Source: Calendula officinalis
Taxonomy: Eukaryota > Streptophyta > Magnoliopsida > Asterales > Asteraceae
DNA: 64,000 bases
Direction: 5' to 3'
NCBI GenBank assembly: GCA_963853835.1
Contig: OY970825.1
Coordinates: 83,103,942 to 83,167,941 of the forward strand
Under the pieces are notes generated by a model, which was not told the origin of the DNA, searched no databases, and was given only the letters and a program-made list of their open reading frames with translations. Positions 9,248 to 23,484 of the stretch are shown here, in pieces. The number at the start of each line of letters is the position of its first letter. Position 1 is the stretch's first letter. Both the position numbers and the translations under genes were made by a program.

Positions 9248-11243
9248 ATGGATCCAAACGGAGTTTCGAGAGGCAGAGGTGGCGATGCATTTATCGATCG
9301 CAGTAAAGTGAGAATTTTACTTTGTGACAATGATTCCAAGGGCTCAGGAGAGGTTTTTACTCTTCTTTGTAAATGCTCATATCAAGGTATGTTAAGTATT
9401 GTCTTATTTACGAATTTCTCGTCCGTTTTATCTTAATCAGTGAACGAAAATTTACTTGTATGAAAAATTGGGAACTCAATTGGAGTGTTGAGTTAGATCT
9501 GTAATTAGTTTACTGTGATCATAGCTTGCTCTAGGATTGTTAATCAGTTATATGTGGAGTTATGTGAATATAATTTCTGGTTTACTTGCAGTGATTTCAG
9601 TAAAATCACCAAGGCAAGTGATTGATGCCCTAAATGCTGAGGGAGCCAACATTGATATCATTCTTTCTGAAGTTGATCTTCCCATGGCCAAAGGCTTGAA
9701 GATGTTAAAATACATAATGAGAAAAGAATTGCAACGTATTCCAATCATCAGTAAGCTTAGCTATATTATAATAAACAATTAATCTTTAGTTTTTCGTGTT
9801 CAAACTTCAAACAAACCTCATTATTTTTATTATTATTTTGTCAGTGATGTCTGCACAGGATGAAGTTACTCTTGTTGTCAAGTGTTTGAGGCTTGGAGCA
9901 GCTGATTATCTTGTGAAGCCTTTGAGAACAAATGAGCTTTTGAATTTGTGGACACATATGTGGAGAAGAAGACGAATGGTAAGAATTAAGCACTTTTTAT
10001 AAGCACAAACGTCAACTGATTGCCATTTGACCATCATTTTAATTCCTTACTATATCAAATAACATTCTTTTGACAGCTTGGTTTGACTGAGAAGAAGGTC
10101 ATGAACTGTGAATTTGATTCTATGCCTTCAGATCATAGTGATGTTAACACAAACAGTAGCATGCTTTCCGATGATATGGATGAAAACTTGAGGAAGAATT
10201 TCATTCCAGAAAACTCAATATCAATCCATCATAGAAATGAGGTAAAAAATAAAAATCATCAGTTTTTAAATTATATGGATATTGGCTAAAAAGTTATTCA
10301 GTTTTACTATCTGCATAAACATAATATTGAAAATATTTTTAAACTTATTTACGCTAATGTTTATAATTTTCTTACTAATTTTTGTGATTTAACTTGCTAA
10401 CAATACTTGTTTTGATGTTCCTTTTCAGATTAATGTGATATTAGCTCCTGATTATGCAGAAACACAAGGTTCCATTTTCTCTTTGCAATTTATGTTTTTA
10501 TTTTTAAATTATATAATTGGAATATAATTCTGGATCAGAATCATGATATCTTTTAATTATTTTTAGGGCAATTTATGTCTGGCCCAAAAAAGAGTAAACT
10601 AAAAATCGGTCAATCTTCAGCATTTTTCACATATGTCAAATCAACAACTACACCAGATGTTTTTGTACCTGTTAATGAAACTACTCCATTATCAAGACTT
10701 CAAAAAGAACCAAACTTGCATGCTGACATGGCCAGTCCACCTGTCAACCTTTTTGGTCAAAATCTCCCACAAAAAGTCAACCCATGTGGTGATACTTATC
10801 ACACACAACCTAGTGCAAATCTTTCCCACACAGATTATGCTTATCAATTCCACCAGGGAGCAATGAATCAGGTTATGATGACATCATCATCTATGTTTCA
10901 TCACATGCATACAATGACATCATTCCCTTACTATCCCCCGTTTAATCATGGCCAGATGGTCCAACCATACGGAAGTGCATCATCCAATGATGCGATAGGT
11001 CAAAATCAAAGTCAAAGTCAAAAGGTTGACCGGAGAGAAGCAGCTTTGCTGAAATTCAGACAGAAGAGAAAAGAACGATGTTTCGACAAGAAAATTAGAT
11101 ACATTAATAGAAAAAAGTTAGCTGAAAGAAGACCTCGTGTTAGAGGACAATTTGTGAGAAAAGTCAATGGGATAGACGTTGACCTTAACGGGCAGCCCAC
11201 TTGTACTGATGAAGATTATGAAGACGAAGATTATCAAGATTGA
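9248..11243 (+). CDS. TOC1: TOC1/APRR1 pseudo-response regulator, six exons, 437 aa
   Basis: TOC1 is an evening-phased repressor of the plant circadian clock, acting in the nucleus on CCA1/LHY and PRR genes. Exons by GT-AG junctions are 9248-9386, 9592-9750, 9845-9978, 10077-10241, 10429-10468 and 10567-11243; they join in frame to 1314 bases with TGA at 11241. Residues about 20-135 are the pseudo-receiver domain (VRILLCDNDS, GAADYLVKPLRTNELLNLWT, WRRRRM). E73 sits where true response regulators carry the phospho-accepting Asp, as in other TOC1 proteins, while K124 is kept. SGPKKSKLKIGQSSAFFTYV (from residue 217) is the conserved middle motif. The CCT domain, about 368-411, begins RREAALLKFRQKRKERCFDK. 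An acidic tail follows. The six-exon layout matches Arabidopsis, but the protein is far shorter than its 618 residues, mostly in the middle region. A 5'UTR intron beginning near 9154 is possible. No lesion was seen. Confidence 0.95.
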
Positions 11244-11948
11244 AGAAAGATTTTGTGAATCAGTGAAATGATTATGTTTAATGAAGGAATTAAGTTAATA
11301 TCATTTATCGTCATCATGATTTCAGCAAGCGTTCTTGATTCAAAATATGTCAGCTTTTGGAAGAAATGTAGCTACAAATGGTGAATTATAGGTTCATCAC
11401 ATTGTTATCGAATATATTTTAAAAAGGCGAGTAATTGTTAACTTACTAGGCTCTTGAAGCCTCATTATTGTTCAGAGATGCTTTTTTCGGCTATTTTTTC
11501 TTTATCGTTTGTATATATTTAAGTTAAATGGAAAAGTTTATGGAAATATATAGTCTGTGCAAGTAACTCTACAAAGGTAATTTTTTTCCCTCCATTTCTG
11601 ATGATCTGCTGCTGGCAATTTTGTAAATATTACTTTTTTGTGACTAGAAACTTGTGTCATTTTGCAAATATTACTTTATTAAAAAAGGTATTAAAAACAA
11701 GTAATTTAAAGAATACAATTAGCCCAAACCAGAAGTTAGAAGAATTAGACTACTGACCTAGGCCATGGGCATTCTTGATCACCCATTGACTCCATCCAGG
11801 TAAGTATCTAACATGTTCACTTCCATCCCTTTTTATACACCTTACTGATCCTTCCATATTATTATTTTAGCGATGTGGGATTGCCTCTACTTTTATAACC
11901 ATTTACGGGAAATTGGTATATTGATGGACAACATAAATTTTATATTGT
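11244..11948. other. TOC1 3' region and spacer
   Basis: The first few hundred bases are probably the TOC1 3'UTR and terminator, with several A/T-rich possible polyadenylation signals. The rest is AT-rich spacer with no gene recognised. Confidence 0.5.
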
Positions 11949-13307
11949 TTGTTTGGTTGGATAGAATGGAATAACAAAAGTAATGGAATAAGGGGCGGAA
12001 TGTAATGGTAAATTGCATTCCATTATCATGTTTGTTTAACATGAATGAATGAAAATTATCATCAAATATTGATGAGTATGAAGATTATATAGATAATTCT
12101 TATTAGTTAATAATTCAAAAAATTGTATTTTATAATTAATACTGAAAGTTAAATAATATATCAGTTAATTTTTTTATTCTAATAAAATAATGTTTATAAG
12201 TTTTTATTTAAAAATTATGTTAACCCAAGTCACATGTTAAAAATAAAAAAAAAATATTTATTAAAGAGAATTCCTTTATAAATACGAATGGTAGGTTTAT
12301 ATATATGATGTTGAATATTTTATATTCTGTAATAATGTTAGTAATAATCAAAGAATCAAAATGAACATGCAAACCTGAAAATCGACGAGAATCAAACTGC
12401 ACGGAATGGGATTCCTGTCCTTTAAGGTTTATACGTGCTGTATGCTGCTAGCCTCTACGTATCACCCCAGGATTTGATGCAGTACGCTGGTAAGTTCTTA
12501 CAGCCAAGAATCACCAAACAACACAAAGTGTTTAATCAGAAATAGGAAGGTACAGAGCACAAGAACGCAGGAGCAATTGAGAGAGAATGTGTGTTTTTTC
12601 GGTGTGTTCTAGACTGAGCCTCGAGCCAGTTTTATAGTGAACCCAATGTGTCAAAATTGTAACTGCTCGGGATTAATATTGACCATTAAGCCAGACGTTT
12701 TAACTGATATGGTCATAAACCAAAAACGTTACAACGACCAAAGTCATCAACCAGTTTTAATACCCAGACGTTACAGTCTTCTCAAACACACGACCAAAAG
12801 TGCAAAGTGCGCCTAAATCGCGCCATTTCGCGTCATCGGTCTCGGCTCGACGCGCGTGTGGGTCTAGCCTTTAATCCTCCACTAAAGCCTTTGAAAGCTT
12901 AAAGAATTAAATGCCTTATAAACCCATTTAATGTTCTTCCCCCCACCAATGTGGGAACTTGCCAACTTGCAAGTATTAATTAATATATATATGTATATAT
13001 TAATATTAATTAATAATTCCAACATATGAACACAACAAAAACGAATTTGAGATATTATTAAATTAATACGCATGATTTTGTTTTTTCTTATTTTGAATTA
13101 ATTCTATAAATTATCATTCATTTTCTAAATGGAAAGAAACAAACCTCGCCCCTAGCAAGGACTGAAAATAGTGGTTATCAAAGAAATGAGTTTCCATGTG
13201 GAATTATCCATTCCTAGTCTCAACTGCAACCAAACATGTTTATTTTTGTTCCTCAGAGAATACCTCATTCCATTCATTTCTCTATTCCAGTTAACCAAAC
13301 ATGACCT
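11949..13307. mobile_element. Degraded inverted-repeat DNA element, interrupted by a solo LTR
   Basis: The left end (GTTTGTTTGGTTGGATAG followed by AATGGAAT phrases) is a loose inverted copy of the right end (CATTCCATTCATTTCTC, then TTAACCAAACATGACC). The outermost bases and target duplication are uncertain. No transposase is present. Without the LTR inserted at 12309-13024 the element would be about 640 bases, a MITE-like size. Confidence 0.45.
12309..13024 (-). mobile_element. Solo LTR, probably copia-type, with TATGA target duplication
   Basis: On the minus strand it begins TGTTGGAATTATT and ends ATTCAACA, giving TG...CA termini. It is flanked by TATGA at 12304-12308 and 13025-13029. The 716-bp interior has no coding sequence and contains a GC-rich patch near 12800-12860 (GCGCGCC-like words) unlike its surroundings. 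Recombination between two LTRs would leave exactly this. Superfamily is inferred only from length and end sequence. Confidence 0.6.
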
Positions 13308-13682
13308 ATAGGAATTACAAAAACTAGTGAACAAATGTTGCGATTACATGACATCATGTTTGAGAATTGAGATACGACTCATTTACTTTATCAAATACAC
13401 AGTTTAGCCAAAGAGAGATACTGGTGTATGCTGCTCTATGTTTTGATTTTCAGTCCAAGAGAAATCACTTCTCGATAATTAAGGCCGTTTCTTCCATTCA
13501 GGTTTTAAGTAAAACAACAAATATTAATTTACACAAGCCTTCATCTTACTACATTTCACAAATACGAAGAACTTGATTATCTGCTTATTCTACGCTTAAT
13601 AAGCTAGCATATAAGCCATCCAAACTCCCCTTTTAGTTCAAGAAACAAAATCTTACAACAATACAAAAACACAAATTATATA

Positions 13683-13958
13683 CTTCCTTCTTTTCAAAAT
13701 AAGTGATACAATTTGGGTTTTACGTTTTTTGAGACAAATGATTGTAATAAAGGTTAAATTAGATTAAATTTAAATAATTAGTAAGTGATCATATTGTGAT
13801 TAAAGTGAGTTTAATAATGTTTAAAAGTAAAAATAAGAGTAAATGAGTTATTTCACTTTGTTAACTATCCATTTTAATCTATCTTAACCCACATTTTAAT
13901 CTTTTGTTTCAAAAACCGTGAAACCTCAAATGTATCACTTATTTTGATACGGAGGTAG
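13683..13958. mobile_element. Stowaway-type (Tc1/mariner) MITE
   Basis: Ends are inverted repeats: CTTCCTTCTTTTCAAAATAA at 13683 and the complement of TTATTTTGATACGGAGGTAG at 13958, flanked on both sides by TA. The CTYCCTCCGT... terminus and TA duplication are characteristic of Stowaway elements. The 276-bp element is noncoding. Confidence 0.85.
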
Positions 13959-13990
13959 TATAATTTTATGAACTCTAACATGTATACTTA

Positions 13991-14694
13991 GGTGCTGTTT
14001 GTTTTTTAAGAGGTAAAAGGTCTGCGGTCTGCGGACCACATCTGCAGAGAAGATGTGGACCAAACGTCTGCAGTGTATAAGAAAAAGACTGTTTGTTTTT
14101 TAATGTCTGCAGGCTAATAAAAAATATTTAGTGTCGTAATTAATTGGTGGTGGTGGCGAGGCGGTTGTGGTAGGTGGCGCCGGTGGGTGGAAGTGGGTGG
14201 TAGATAGTGGTGGTGGTAGCGTGTGATAGGTGGTGGAGGTGGGTGGTGGCGGCGATTGGTGGTGGTAGTAGGTGGTGGTGGCGGTTGGTGGTGGTGGCGG
14301 TAGACGGTGGTGGGTGGTGGAGGTGGGTGGTGGTGATTGGTGGTGGTATTAGGTGGCGGCGGCGGTTGGTGGTGGTAGTAGGTGGTGGTGGCGCCGGCGA
14401 CGACGGTAGGTGGTGGCGGTGGTGGCGGTAGGTGGTGGTGGTGAAGGGGGTGGTAGTGGTGGTGGTAGGCCGGGGTGGTAGTGGTCTTGGTGGTAGATAA
14501 ACTTATTTTTTATGTTTAAGTAAAATGTCTTCCAAACTTTGAAGACTATGGTTCAAGTCTTCTCCAAGAAGACCTCAAAAAGACTTTTCCTGCTCTTCTG
14601 ACTTCCAAAAAACAAACAGTCTTTTCCTGAAATGTCTTCCCGCCTGTAGACATAAGACCTCAAAAAGACTTTTTGTCAAAAAACAAACACCACC
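13991..14694. mobile_element. PIF/Tourist-type MITE with a (GGT)n core
   Basis: The left end GGTGCTGTTTGTTTTTTAAG and the complement of the right end (GGTGGTGTTTGTTTTTTGAC) are inverted repeats. TTA flanks both sides (13988-13990 and 14695-14697). The interior has matching AGACTTTT / GTCTTCC words on each side of a strongly strand-biased GGT/GGC tract. It is noncoding: open frames through the core are Val/Gly/Trp repeats. Confidence 0.8.
14142..14490. repeat. G-rich (GGTGGT/GGCGGT)n degenerate microsatellite
   Basis: About 350 bases of imperfect GGTGGTGGC repeats form the core of the surrounding MITE. The plus strand is almost free of C, so it could form G-quadruplex or R-loop structures; that is inference. 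Confidence 0.9.
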
Positions 14695-14697
14695 TTA

Positions 14698-15984
14698 ATG
14701 ACGATAAGAAACATACATGAACTCATAAATGAATGAATACAAGTTAATCTAACAAGAAGGATGTTCAAGTAAAAAAATACACGTACTTTGTGCGGCCAAA
14801 AAATTTCTAGTTATATCTATAGGCATAATGAAGGAGAAAAAACTACTGATTGATGCAATCAAATATGTCATTATGACATATGCATACAATTCAAGAAGTT
14901 GAAATATATATATGATGATGACTTAGTAGCAAACTTTTACTATATGGTAAGAAATGTTCAGCATTAATGGTTAGGTTAAGTATATCTCGATTAAAGTTCG
15001 GCTACCCTCGGAGAGCTGTTATAAACGGGAATACCTTTTTAAAAATAAGAATAAAAATTTCAAAGAAATTGAAATACAGTAACTTTATTCAAAATTATTA
15101 GTACAAGTTGGTAGACCCGCAAAGCTAAAGCCCATTAACATTTTTAAATGATTGTAGTTAAGGGTTTAGGGTTTATTGACGCTATGAGGAAAATGTCATC
15201 TAATGATAAGAATGAGACACTGAAAACTGGGTAAAAACTCTTAGTTTTAGATTTTAGCAAACACCATTTCAGAAAAAGCTGTGTCACGTGAGAAGCTAAA
15301 TGTACTTCCACACTCTTTTGGTGTCAATGTGTCATTAAATATACGGATTTATAGATGGCATTTTTACTAGGTAAAACTAAAATACTTGCACACTTTTAGT
15401 GATTTTTTTTGGGACTAAATGATAATTTCCTTGTACCGTGTCATTGTGCCCTTATGATAGATACTATGAGTCTACGAGACACGAGAGTGTCTAAAACGTG
15501 TCGACTCATGGCTAACTAACGGCAATTTTTATATAATGAAACATTCATTGTTAGACCCGTAACACGATCTCTTGATAAGTATCTTCTTAGTCTCTTGGAA
15601 TGGTGGAATTTCCAACCACTTGGCTTGGATATTCTGCTTCCAAATAATCAACAATGTCATGATCATGTGTCGCATTGAAAACCGACGATGCCACTAGATA
15701 ATCCATGTATTCTTGGTTGTAAATATCATTTGGATGCATAAGCGGGGTTGAAATTATTAAACTAGGAGAAAAACGTATGGCTTGTAGTTGTGGCAGTGTT
15801 TTTTTATGTAACATACGTGATTTCGTTTCCCCTAAAATATATTATTATTACTCTTAAGTAACTTGAATAAATATGATAAGTATAGAATGATTAAAAGAGC
15901 ATGTTTGAGCGAACGATATGTAAATAAGTGGTAATTGCTTAAATGCTCACAATAAGGTATATAAAAAACGTCATTTTTGTGGAA
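14698..15984. other. No gene recognised
   Basis: Spacer between the (GGT)n MITE and a gypsy LTR. A 75-codon open frame on the minus strand (15587-15814) has ordinary composition (MHPNDIYNQEYMDYLV) but no family I recognise and no visible neighbouring exons. It could be a gene fragment or chance. Confidence 0.5.
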
Positions 15985-15989
15985 TGTTT

Positions 15990-18335
15990 TGTAACACCCG
16001 TATTTTTTTTTAAAACATCATTTAAATCATTTAAAATACATTTTCCCAATATCTGACATATTGTCCAAAATACAGTTTAACAAAAACTTTAAAACTTATA
16101 TCAGAGTTTACAAATATACGGTGTCACCAAGTATATCAAAACCATAGGCAACGGAATCTACCTAATAGCTCCCGAGCTAAGCATCTCTAGGCCACTTCTA
16201 GTGCAACCTTCTATCACTTCAAACCTGTACCTGAGTACATAGCCACAAAACAAACGTAGTACGTGAGACAAAATAGTCTCGTGAGAAACATGGGTTTTAG
16301 ACCCCAATAATCATAAGAACAATTCCATAAATATATAAACATATATATATACATATATATATATACTACATCAGTACCGTCTAGTCGCCCTATTGCGACC
16401 TTATCGATCTTGCTTCCCTAGCAACCATATCTAGTACCTAATCATATAGGTACCAGAGGCACAATCATATCTAGTACATAAACATATATGTACAAGAAAC
16501 ATACATGTACTAGAAGCACAAACCTGTCTAATACATAAACATATATGTATTAGAACCTAACACGCCTAGTACCAAACATATGCGTACTAGAAGCGCAATC
16601 ACATCTAGTACATAAACATATATGTACAAGAATCACAAACATGTCTAATACATAAACATATATGTATTAGAACCTAACATACCTAGTACCAAACATATGC
16701 GTACTAGAAGCACTCGTGTGCTTAGTGTATAAACATATATACACTCGGTGTAAAAACATATATACCACCGTCCAGTGACCGGGGATCCCCCGCGTCACCA
16801 CCATCTATCTCTTACCATAACCTAATAGTTATGACAGTCAAAGCCCTCGGCTATCACATCCAACATCAAACAAGTTAGTCATCTAATACTAACGACATAT
16901 AATTAGTTCATCACAGTGTGAACGTACCTGTATGGTCCCATGGACCCGATCATAAGCAACCACAGTTACTTCTACATCTATGAACCCTATGAGGTCCATA
17001 CTTACTTTATACATAAGATACATTTCTTATTTATCGATAACATAATACTTTTATCTCTTCCTTGACTATAATAGCCAATTATTACTAGTCTCATCATATT
17101 CTTTCTCATATATATTCGTTCTGTACTTTTATTAGTATATCTTACCAATAGGTACTCATTACTATAAAATCATTCCCAATTGCTTTACTAATACATATCT
17201 ATTAATAAAGGCTCCGTATACATTCTCTTAATCAATTATTTCATTATTGTTGTTCATTAACATAGATTCCATAAATACTTGGATCTATCATAATTTACTT
17301 CAAATTCATCAATCATACTAGACACATTCTAGTATCACATTCTACATACTTTCATACATTTTCAACTACTATCTTTATCAAAATATTTGTTAATAAAGAC
17401 TGATACAATATCATATCTACTTTCAAAATTAATTGCTATGTACCCAGTTTAAAAGTCTCATGTACTCACCTTAGCAATAAAGTGCTCCAACCGTATTCTT
17501 TCCGCCGGTTTCCTTGTTCCAACAATTCGGTCAACCGTCCAAGACTTCACCAAATGCCTAATACAATAATCACAAGATTATCAACATCACATTCTACCAC
17601 CAATGTGTCCATTTATCTCTAGATAACACTTATAAACTCATTTCCCCCAATTATGGTGATTTACCAAACCCTAGGTTAAACCAACCCTTAAGATTCTTAC
17701 AAATCATAATCATACACTTGTTTCCTTTGTTAATATACCATCTATCAATTGTATACAACATTTATTCACCAAAAACCATAACCCCCAATAACTAGGGTTT
17801 CAAACCCAACCATCCAAATACATAGATCTTAAGCTACAAAGATCAAAGAGTGAAGATATACCTTTAATCTTCAACTAGGAGTGAAATCTATCAAAGATTT
17901 GAGAAGAAATCAACCAAGATCTGCACTAGAGCTCCAAAAATCGCCAAAGAGGTTTCTAGGGTTTTAAAATGGCACAAATGGCTGAAAACCCGATTTTAAT
18001 GCTGCCAGACAAAAGATCACGACGCGACCATAGTTCGCGTCGCGAACTCTGCGACTCCCCATAGTTCACGATCGCTAACACATCGCTAACTACTTCGCAC
18101 TCGTTGGCCAAACTCCCTGGAGCTAGTTCCCGATCGCGAACCTAAGTTCGCGTCGCGAACTCCTGATGAGTGCGGGGCTGCACTTTTTCATCTTTGTCTC
18201 GACCCGGTTTTGCCCATAACTTTCTCATACGGTGTCCAAACGACACGAAACCAATTCCTACGTTTTTTAAACGATTTATCCTTGTTTATCATATTTTTAT
18301 TCAATTTATTTATTTACAAATTTCGGGTCGTTACA
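15990..18335 (-). mobile_element. Solo LTR of a Ty3/gypsy element, 2.35 kb, TGTTT duplication
   Basis: On the minus strand it starts TGTAACGACCCGAAATTTG and ends GGGTGTTACA. TGTTT flanks both sides (15985-15989 and 18336-18340). The start is the familiar TGTAACGACCCG of plant gypsy LTRs, and the end matches the gypsy LTR end at 62600, which is followed by a primer-binding site. No gag or pol is inside and no second LTR is nearby, so a solo LTR is the simplest reading. It contains a tandem repeat (16405-16750) and palindromic GTTCGCG words near 18020-18165. Confidence 0.8.
16405..16750. repeat. Tandem repeat of CTAGTACATAAACATATATG units
   Basis: About eight imperfect units of 40-50 bases alternate phrases such as CTAGTACATAAACATATATG, TACTAGAAGC and TATTAGAACC. 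Many units are themselves near-palindromes (CATATATG, TACTAG...CTAGTA). They lie inside the gypsy solo LTR. Confidence 0.8.
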
Positions 18336-18340
18336 TGTTT

Positions 18341-19401
18341 TCTGCAATATTTTTATTGAGGATTATAGATAATTTCGTTACGAACGCGTAGGCGAAAACG
18401 TTATCGAAAACAAAGGCCCGAGCGAAAAGTTATGGGGTTTTAAGTATTTAGTGGTAAAAATGGATACCAAACCGGGTCAAACCCGACCCAACTCGGATTT
18501 AAACCCCAAAACCCAATAAATTTCCCATTTTTCTTCCTCATTTCTTCCCCAAAAGCTCTCAAAACTTCTGGAAAATTGAAGAACACATCATGCATGGTTG
18601 AATTCACAAGAAATTGGTTAAAATCACACAAGATTATTGAAGATTTCTAAGGTATATCTTCATTCGCAACTAGGTTTTCCATTTGATTTCAAGAACCCAC
18701 GAAATTAGGGTTAGATTTTTACTAAAAACATTCTAATATCATGATATTATGAATAATCTATGTTAGATATCAAGTTATTTAGCTAAAATCATGTGTAAAT
18801 TGTAAGAAATTAGAAATTTTCGAGTTGAAAGTTGAGTTGCAGCACTGTTTTGTAAAAATCATAGAGAATTGTAGAAAAATCGTTTAGGGGTGAATCCAGT
18901 GGCATCTGAACCGTATTGATTTCTTGTTTGTTTTTTATTTTGGTCAAGAAAGTAAATTCTGGCTCTAAGATAAGTGAAAGTCACATTTTGTACAGTGCTA
19001 CTAAGCTGATTTCTAATACCATGATGTTGCTGTATTGTAAAATTCATATAAAATCATAGAAAAATATGAGGTCAGGGGCATTGGAAACCTATTAAAGAGT
19101 ACAACGAATTATAAAAATTTCATTGGGTAACTTTGAGATTAAGTAGGCCAGAACTGAGTAAACAGAAGGTTGTTTAACATGTAGAAACACATTGTCAATT
19201 GAAAAGATCATAGATAGGATTAATGGTAATATTTGCTTATGAAATTTCGTATGTATACTCCAGGGGTTATATAGAACATATTAGGAGCTTGTGACAAGTG
19301 TCTACATCTTGGAAACTATTTTGATTAAGGCTTTCGGTTTGAGTTCGCACCCGATTAAACAACACTGTGAGTTCACTATGTGCAATGTGTATACTTTTAA
19401 T

Positions 19402-19403
<2 letters not shown>
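18341..19403 (+). mobile_element. Possible degraded gypsy LTR fragment
   Basis: The stretch carries AATTTCGTTACGAACGC and GCGAAAAGTTATGG phrases, then long noncoding A/T-rich text with repeated AAATCATAGA words, in the style of a gypsy LTR read on the plus strand. No boundaries or duplication were found, and no gene was seen. Confidence 0.3.

Positions 19404-19489
<86 letters not shown>
19404..19489. repeat. (TA)n microsatellite, left flank of the inverted-repeat element
   Basis: About 86 bases of pure TA abut the left end of the 19490-21534 element. Confidence 0.97.
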
Positions 19490-21643
<2,154 letters not shown>

Positions 21644-21704
21644 CGTAGGTTAGCTAGTATCCATTTCGATTGATAGCCTTATATGATGCCTTGGACTTTG
21701 GGAC

Positions 21705-21927
21705 TGTTAAACAGAAGATATTCAAGAAAAGGGAACCAAGATCATACCGATTTGCCAGCATATGCCTAACGGCTCCTTCCATGTGTGCAACCTTGATTAT
21801 AGGAATTGTCTAGATTGTATTTCCTTGTTTAGCTTATAGTCTTGTCCTTAAATACCATGTAAATCCCTGTAACAAAACACATAATACAATACAATAATAT
21901 CATTCAAACGTATTCTCTTGTTTATCA
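21705..21927 (+). repeat. 5' LTR of the copia element
   Basis: This 223-bp direct repeat runs from TGTTAAACAG to GTTTATCA. It contains the TATA-poor end of U3 and a CTTGTCCTTAAATACC stretch that probably precedes the transcription start. Confidence 0.95.
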
Positions 21928-22004
21928 TGGTATCAGAGCGGGATTAAGCTCATCATCTACCGATTCATCATAAGCATTCTCGATCAAACTCTTCGAGCCC
22001 AGGC

Positions 22005-23012
22005 ATGTCCGAAGACGGCGACTCGAATGAAAGTTTGGCGATGCAATTAGCCAATCTTCTCATAAACAACATTAACCCGCAAAACCAAAATCAAAACCCC
22101 AAACTTTCCGATATCCTCCAAATAAACCTCAAACTCAATAACCAGAACTATGCCTTATGGACTCGTATGATGCGAGTTGCCATAGGCGGAAAATCCAAAT
22201 CACTATTAGTACATTTAACATCAAATCCACCAGATCAAACTCATGAATCGTTCGATCAATGGGAGCAGGAAGACTTAATTGTCTTCTCGTGGCTTATTCA
22301 AAACATTGAACCCGCTCTTGCAGGCAACCTAACTGAATATCCCACTGCAAAAAGTCTATGGGATGCACTGGCGATTACTTACACTAGCGGAAGGGATAAG
22401 CTACAAATCTTTAACCTTCACGTTAATTCAAACGATATCAAGCAGAACAATCTCTCCCTTAAAGAACTATGGATTACGTTACAGGGTATTTGGGGAGAGA
22501 TCGAAAGAATCGATCCGAACCCAATGAAGTGTCCAGATGACATCAAAGTGTATTCACAGATCAGGTCAGAACAGAAATTATTCCAATTTCTCAATTCTCT
22601 TGACAGGAAATATGAACATATCAAGAGGGAAATCCTCCGACTTGATCCTCTCCTCTCAACGGAGGCAGCGTATGCCATGGTGCGAAAGGAAGCCGCTCAC
22701 CAGATCATACTGGGAGCAACTAACCTTGAATAGCATGATATAGGCTCGGGACTTGCCACTGCAGCTGCTGAATCGGAAGGGGCGGGACTCGCTACTCGCG
22801 GGTATCGCCGACCGGAAGGGAGAGGGACCAATTCGGGATTCAGAGAAGATAAATCGCACCTGAAGTGTGAAAAGTGTGGCATGAGTCGACACACCAAGGA
22901 GCAGTGCTTTCAAATCGTCGGCTATCCCGACTGGTGGAACGATGGCCACAAAAAGGGCAAATATACCGGATCGGAGAAGGGCAGAAACGACGGGAACAAC
23001 AACAATCGGTAA
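22005..23012 (+). pseudogene. copia gag, broken by nonsense codons
   Basis: Gag packages the retroelement RNA into particles. The frame from ATG 22005 encodes 242 residues with copia gag features (LKLNNQNYALWTRMMRVAI, then LWDALAITYTSGRD). TAG at 22731-22733 stops it, but the same frame continues through the zinc knuckle CEKCGMSRHTKEQC near 22870 and the typical GYPDWW to another stop (TAA 23010-23012). The knuckle keeps its C-x2-C-x4-H-x4-C spacing. The stops are probably decay. Confidence 0.9.
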
Positions 23013-23484
23013 ACCACATCGGGTTCTGGATTTGGGGGCGTCGCAGCTGCTACTAAACTCAACGACAATGGCGATGGCGATGAGGGTTTCTTCGATCAAA
23101 CAGGTACAAAGAAGTTAAAAACTCTCAAACCCCTCCCTTATTCTTTCACAAACTTAGTTTTATTACCCTGCAGTTTTACGAATTTTAAAGAAGTAAATAA
23201 AACTTTATCAAACTTAAAAAAGGTTTCCCCAAACTTTACAAAATTTCATTTTAATACTAATAATGTTAAAATTAACAAAATTAGTCCAAAACCAACGTTA
23301 TTTGATGAAGACCACTCGACATTTCAAAAACAGTTAAAAAGGGCCTACGTGACAAATCTTTCAAAACTAGGGGAATTAAAATCTTAATAATATATCATTT
23401 ATCTCTTTTTTGAATTAAAACTTTAAAAAATGTAAAAGAGAAGATAATGGAAATGGTTGGGTACAAAACAATCACAAAGAAGGA

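Noticed and set aside
14207..14431. Trp/Gly/Val-rich 74-codon frame
   Set aside because: It is a translation of the degenerate GGT repeat in a MITE, with no gene features.
15587..15814. 75-codon minus-strand frame as a host gene
   Set aside because: No recognisable domain, splice partners or homologous motif; kept only as a note in the spacer entry.
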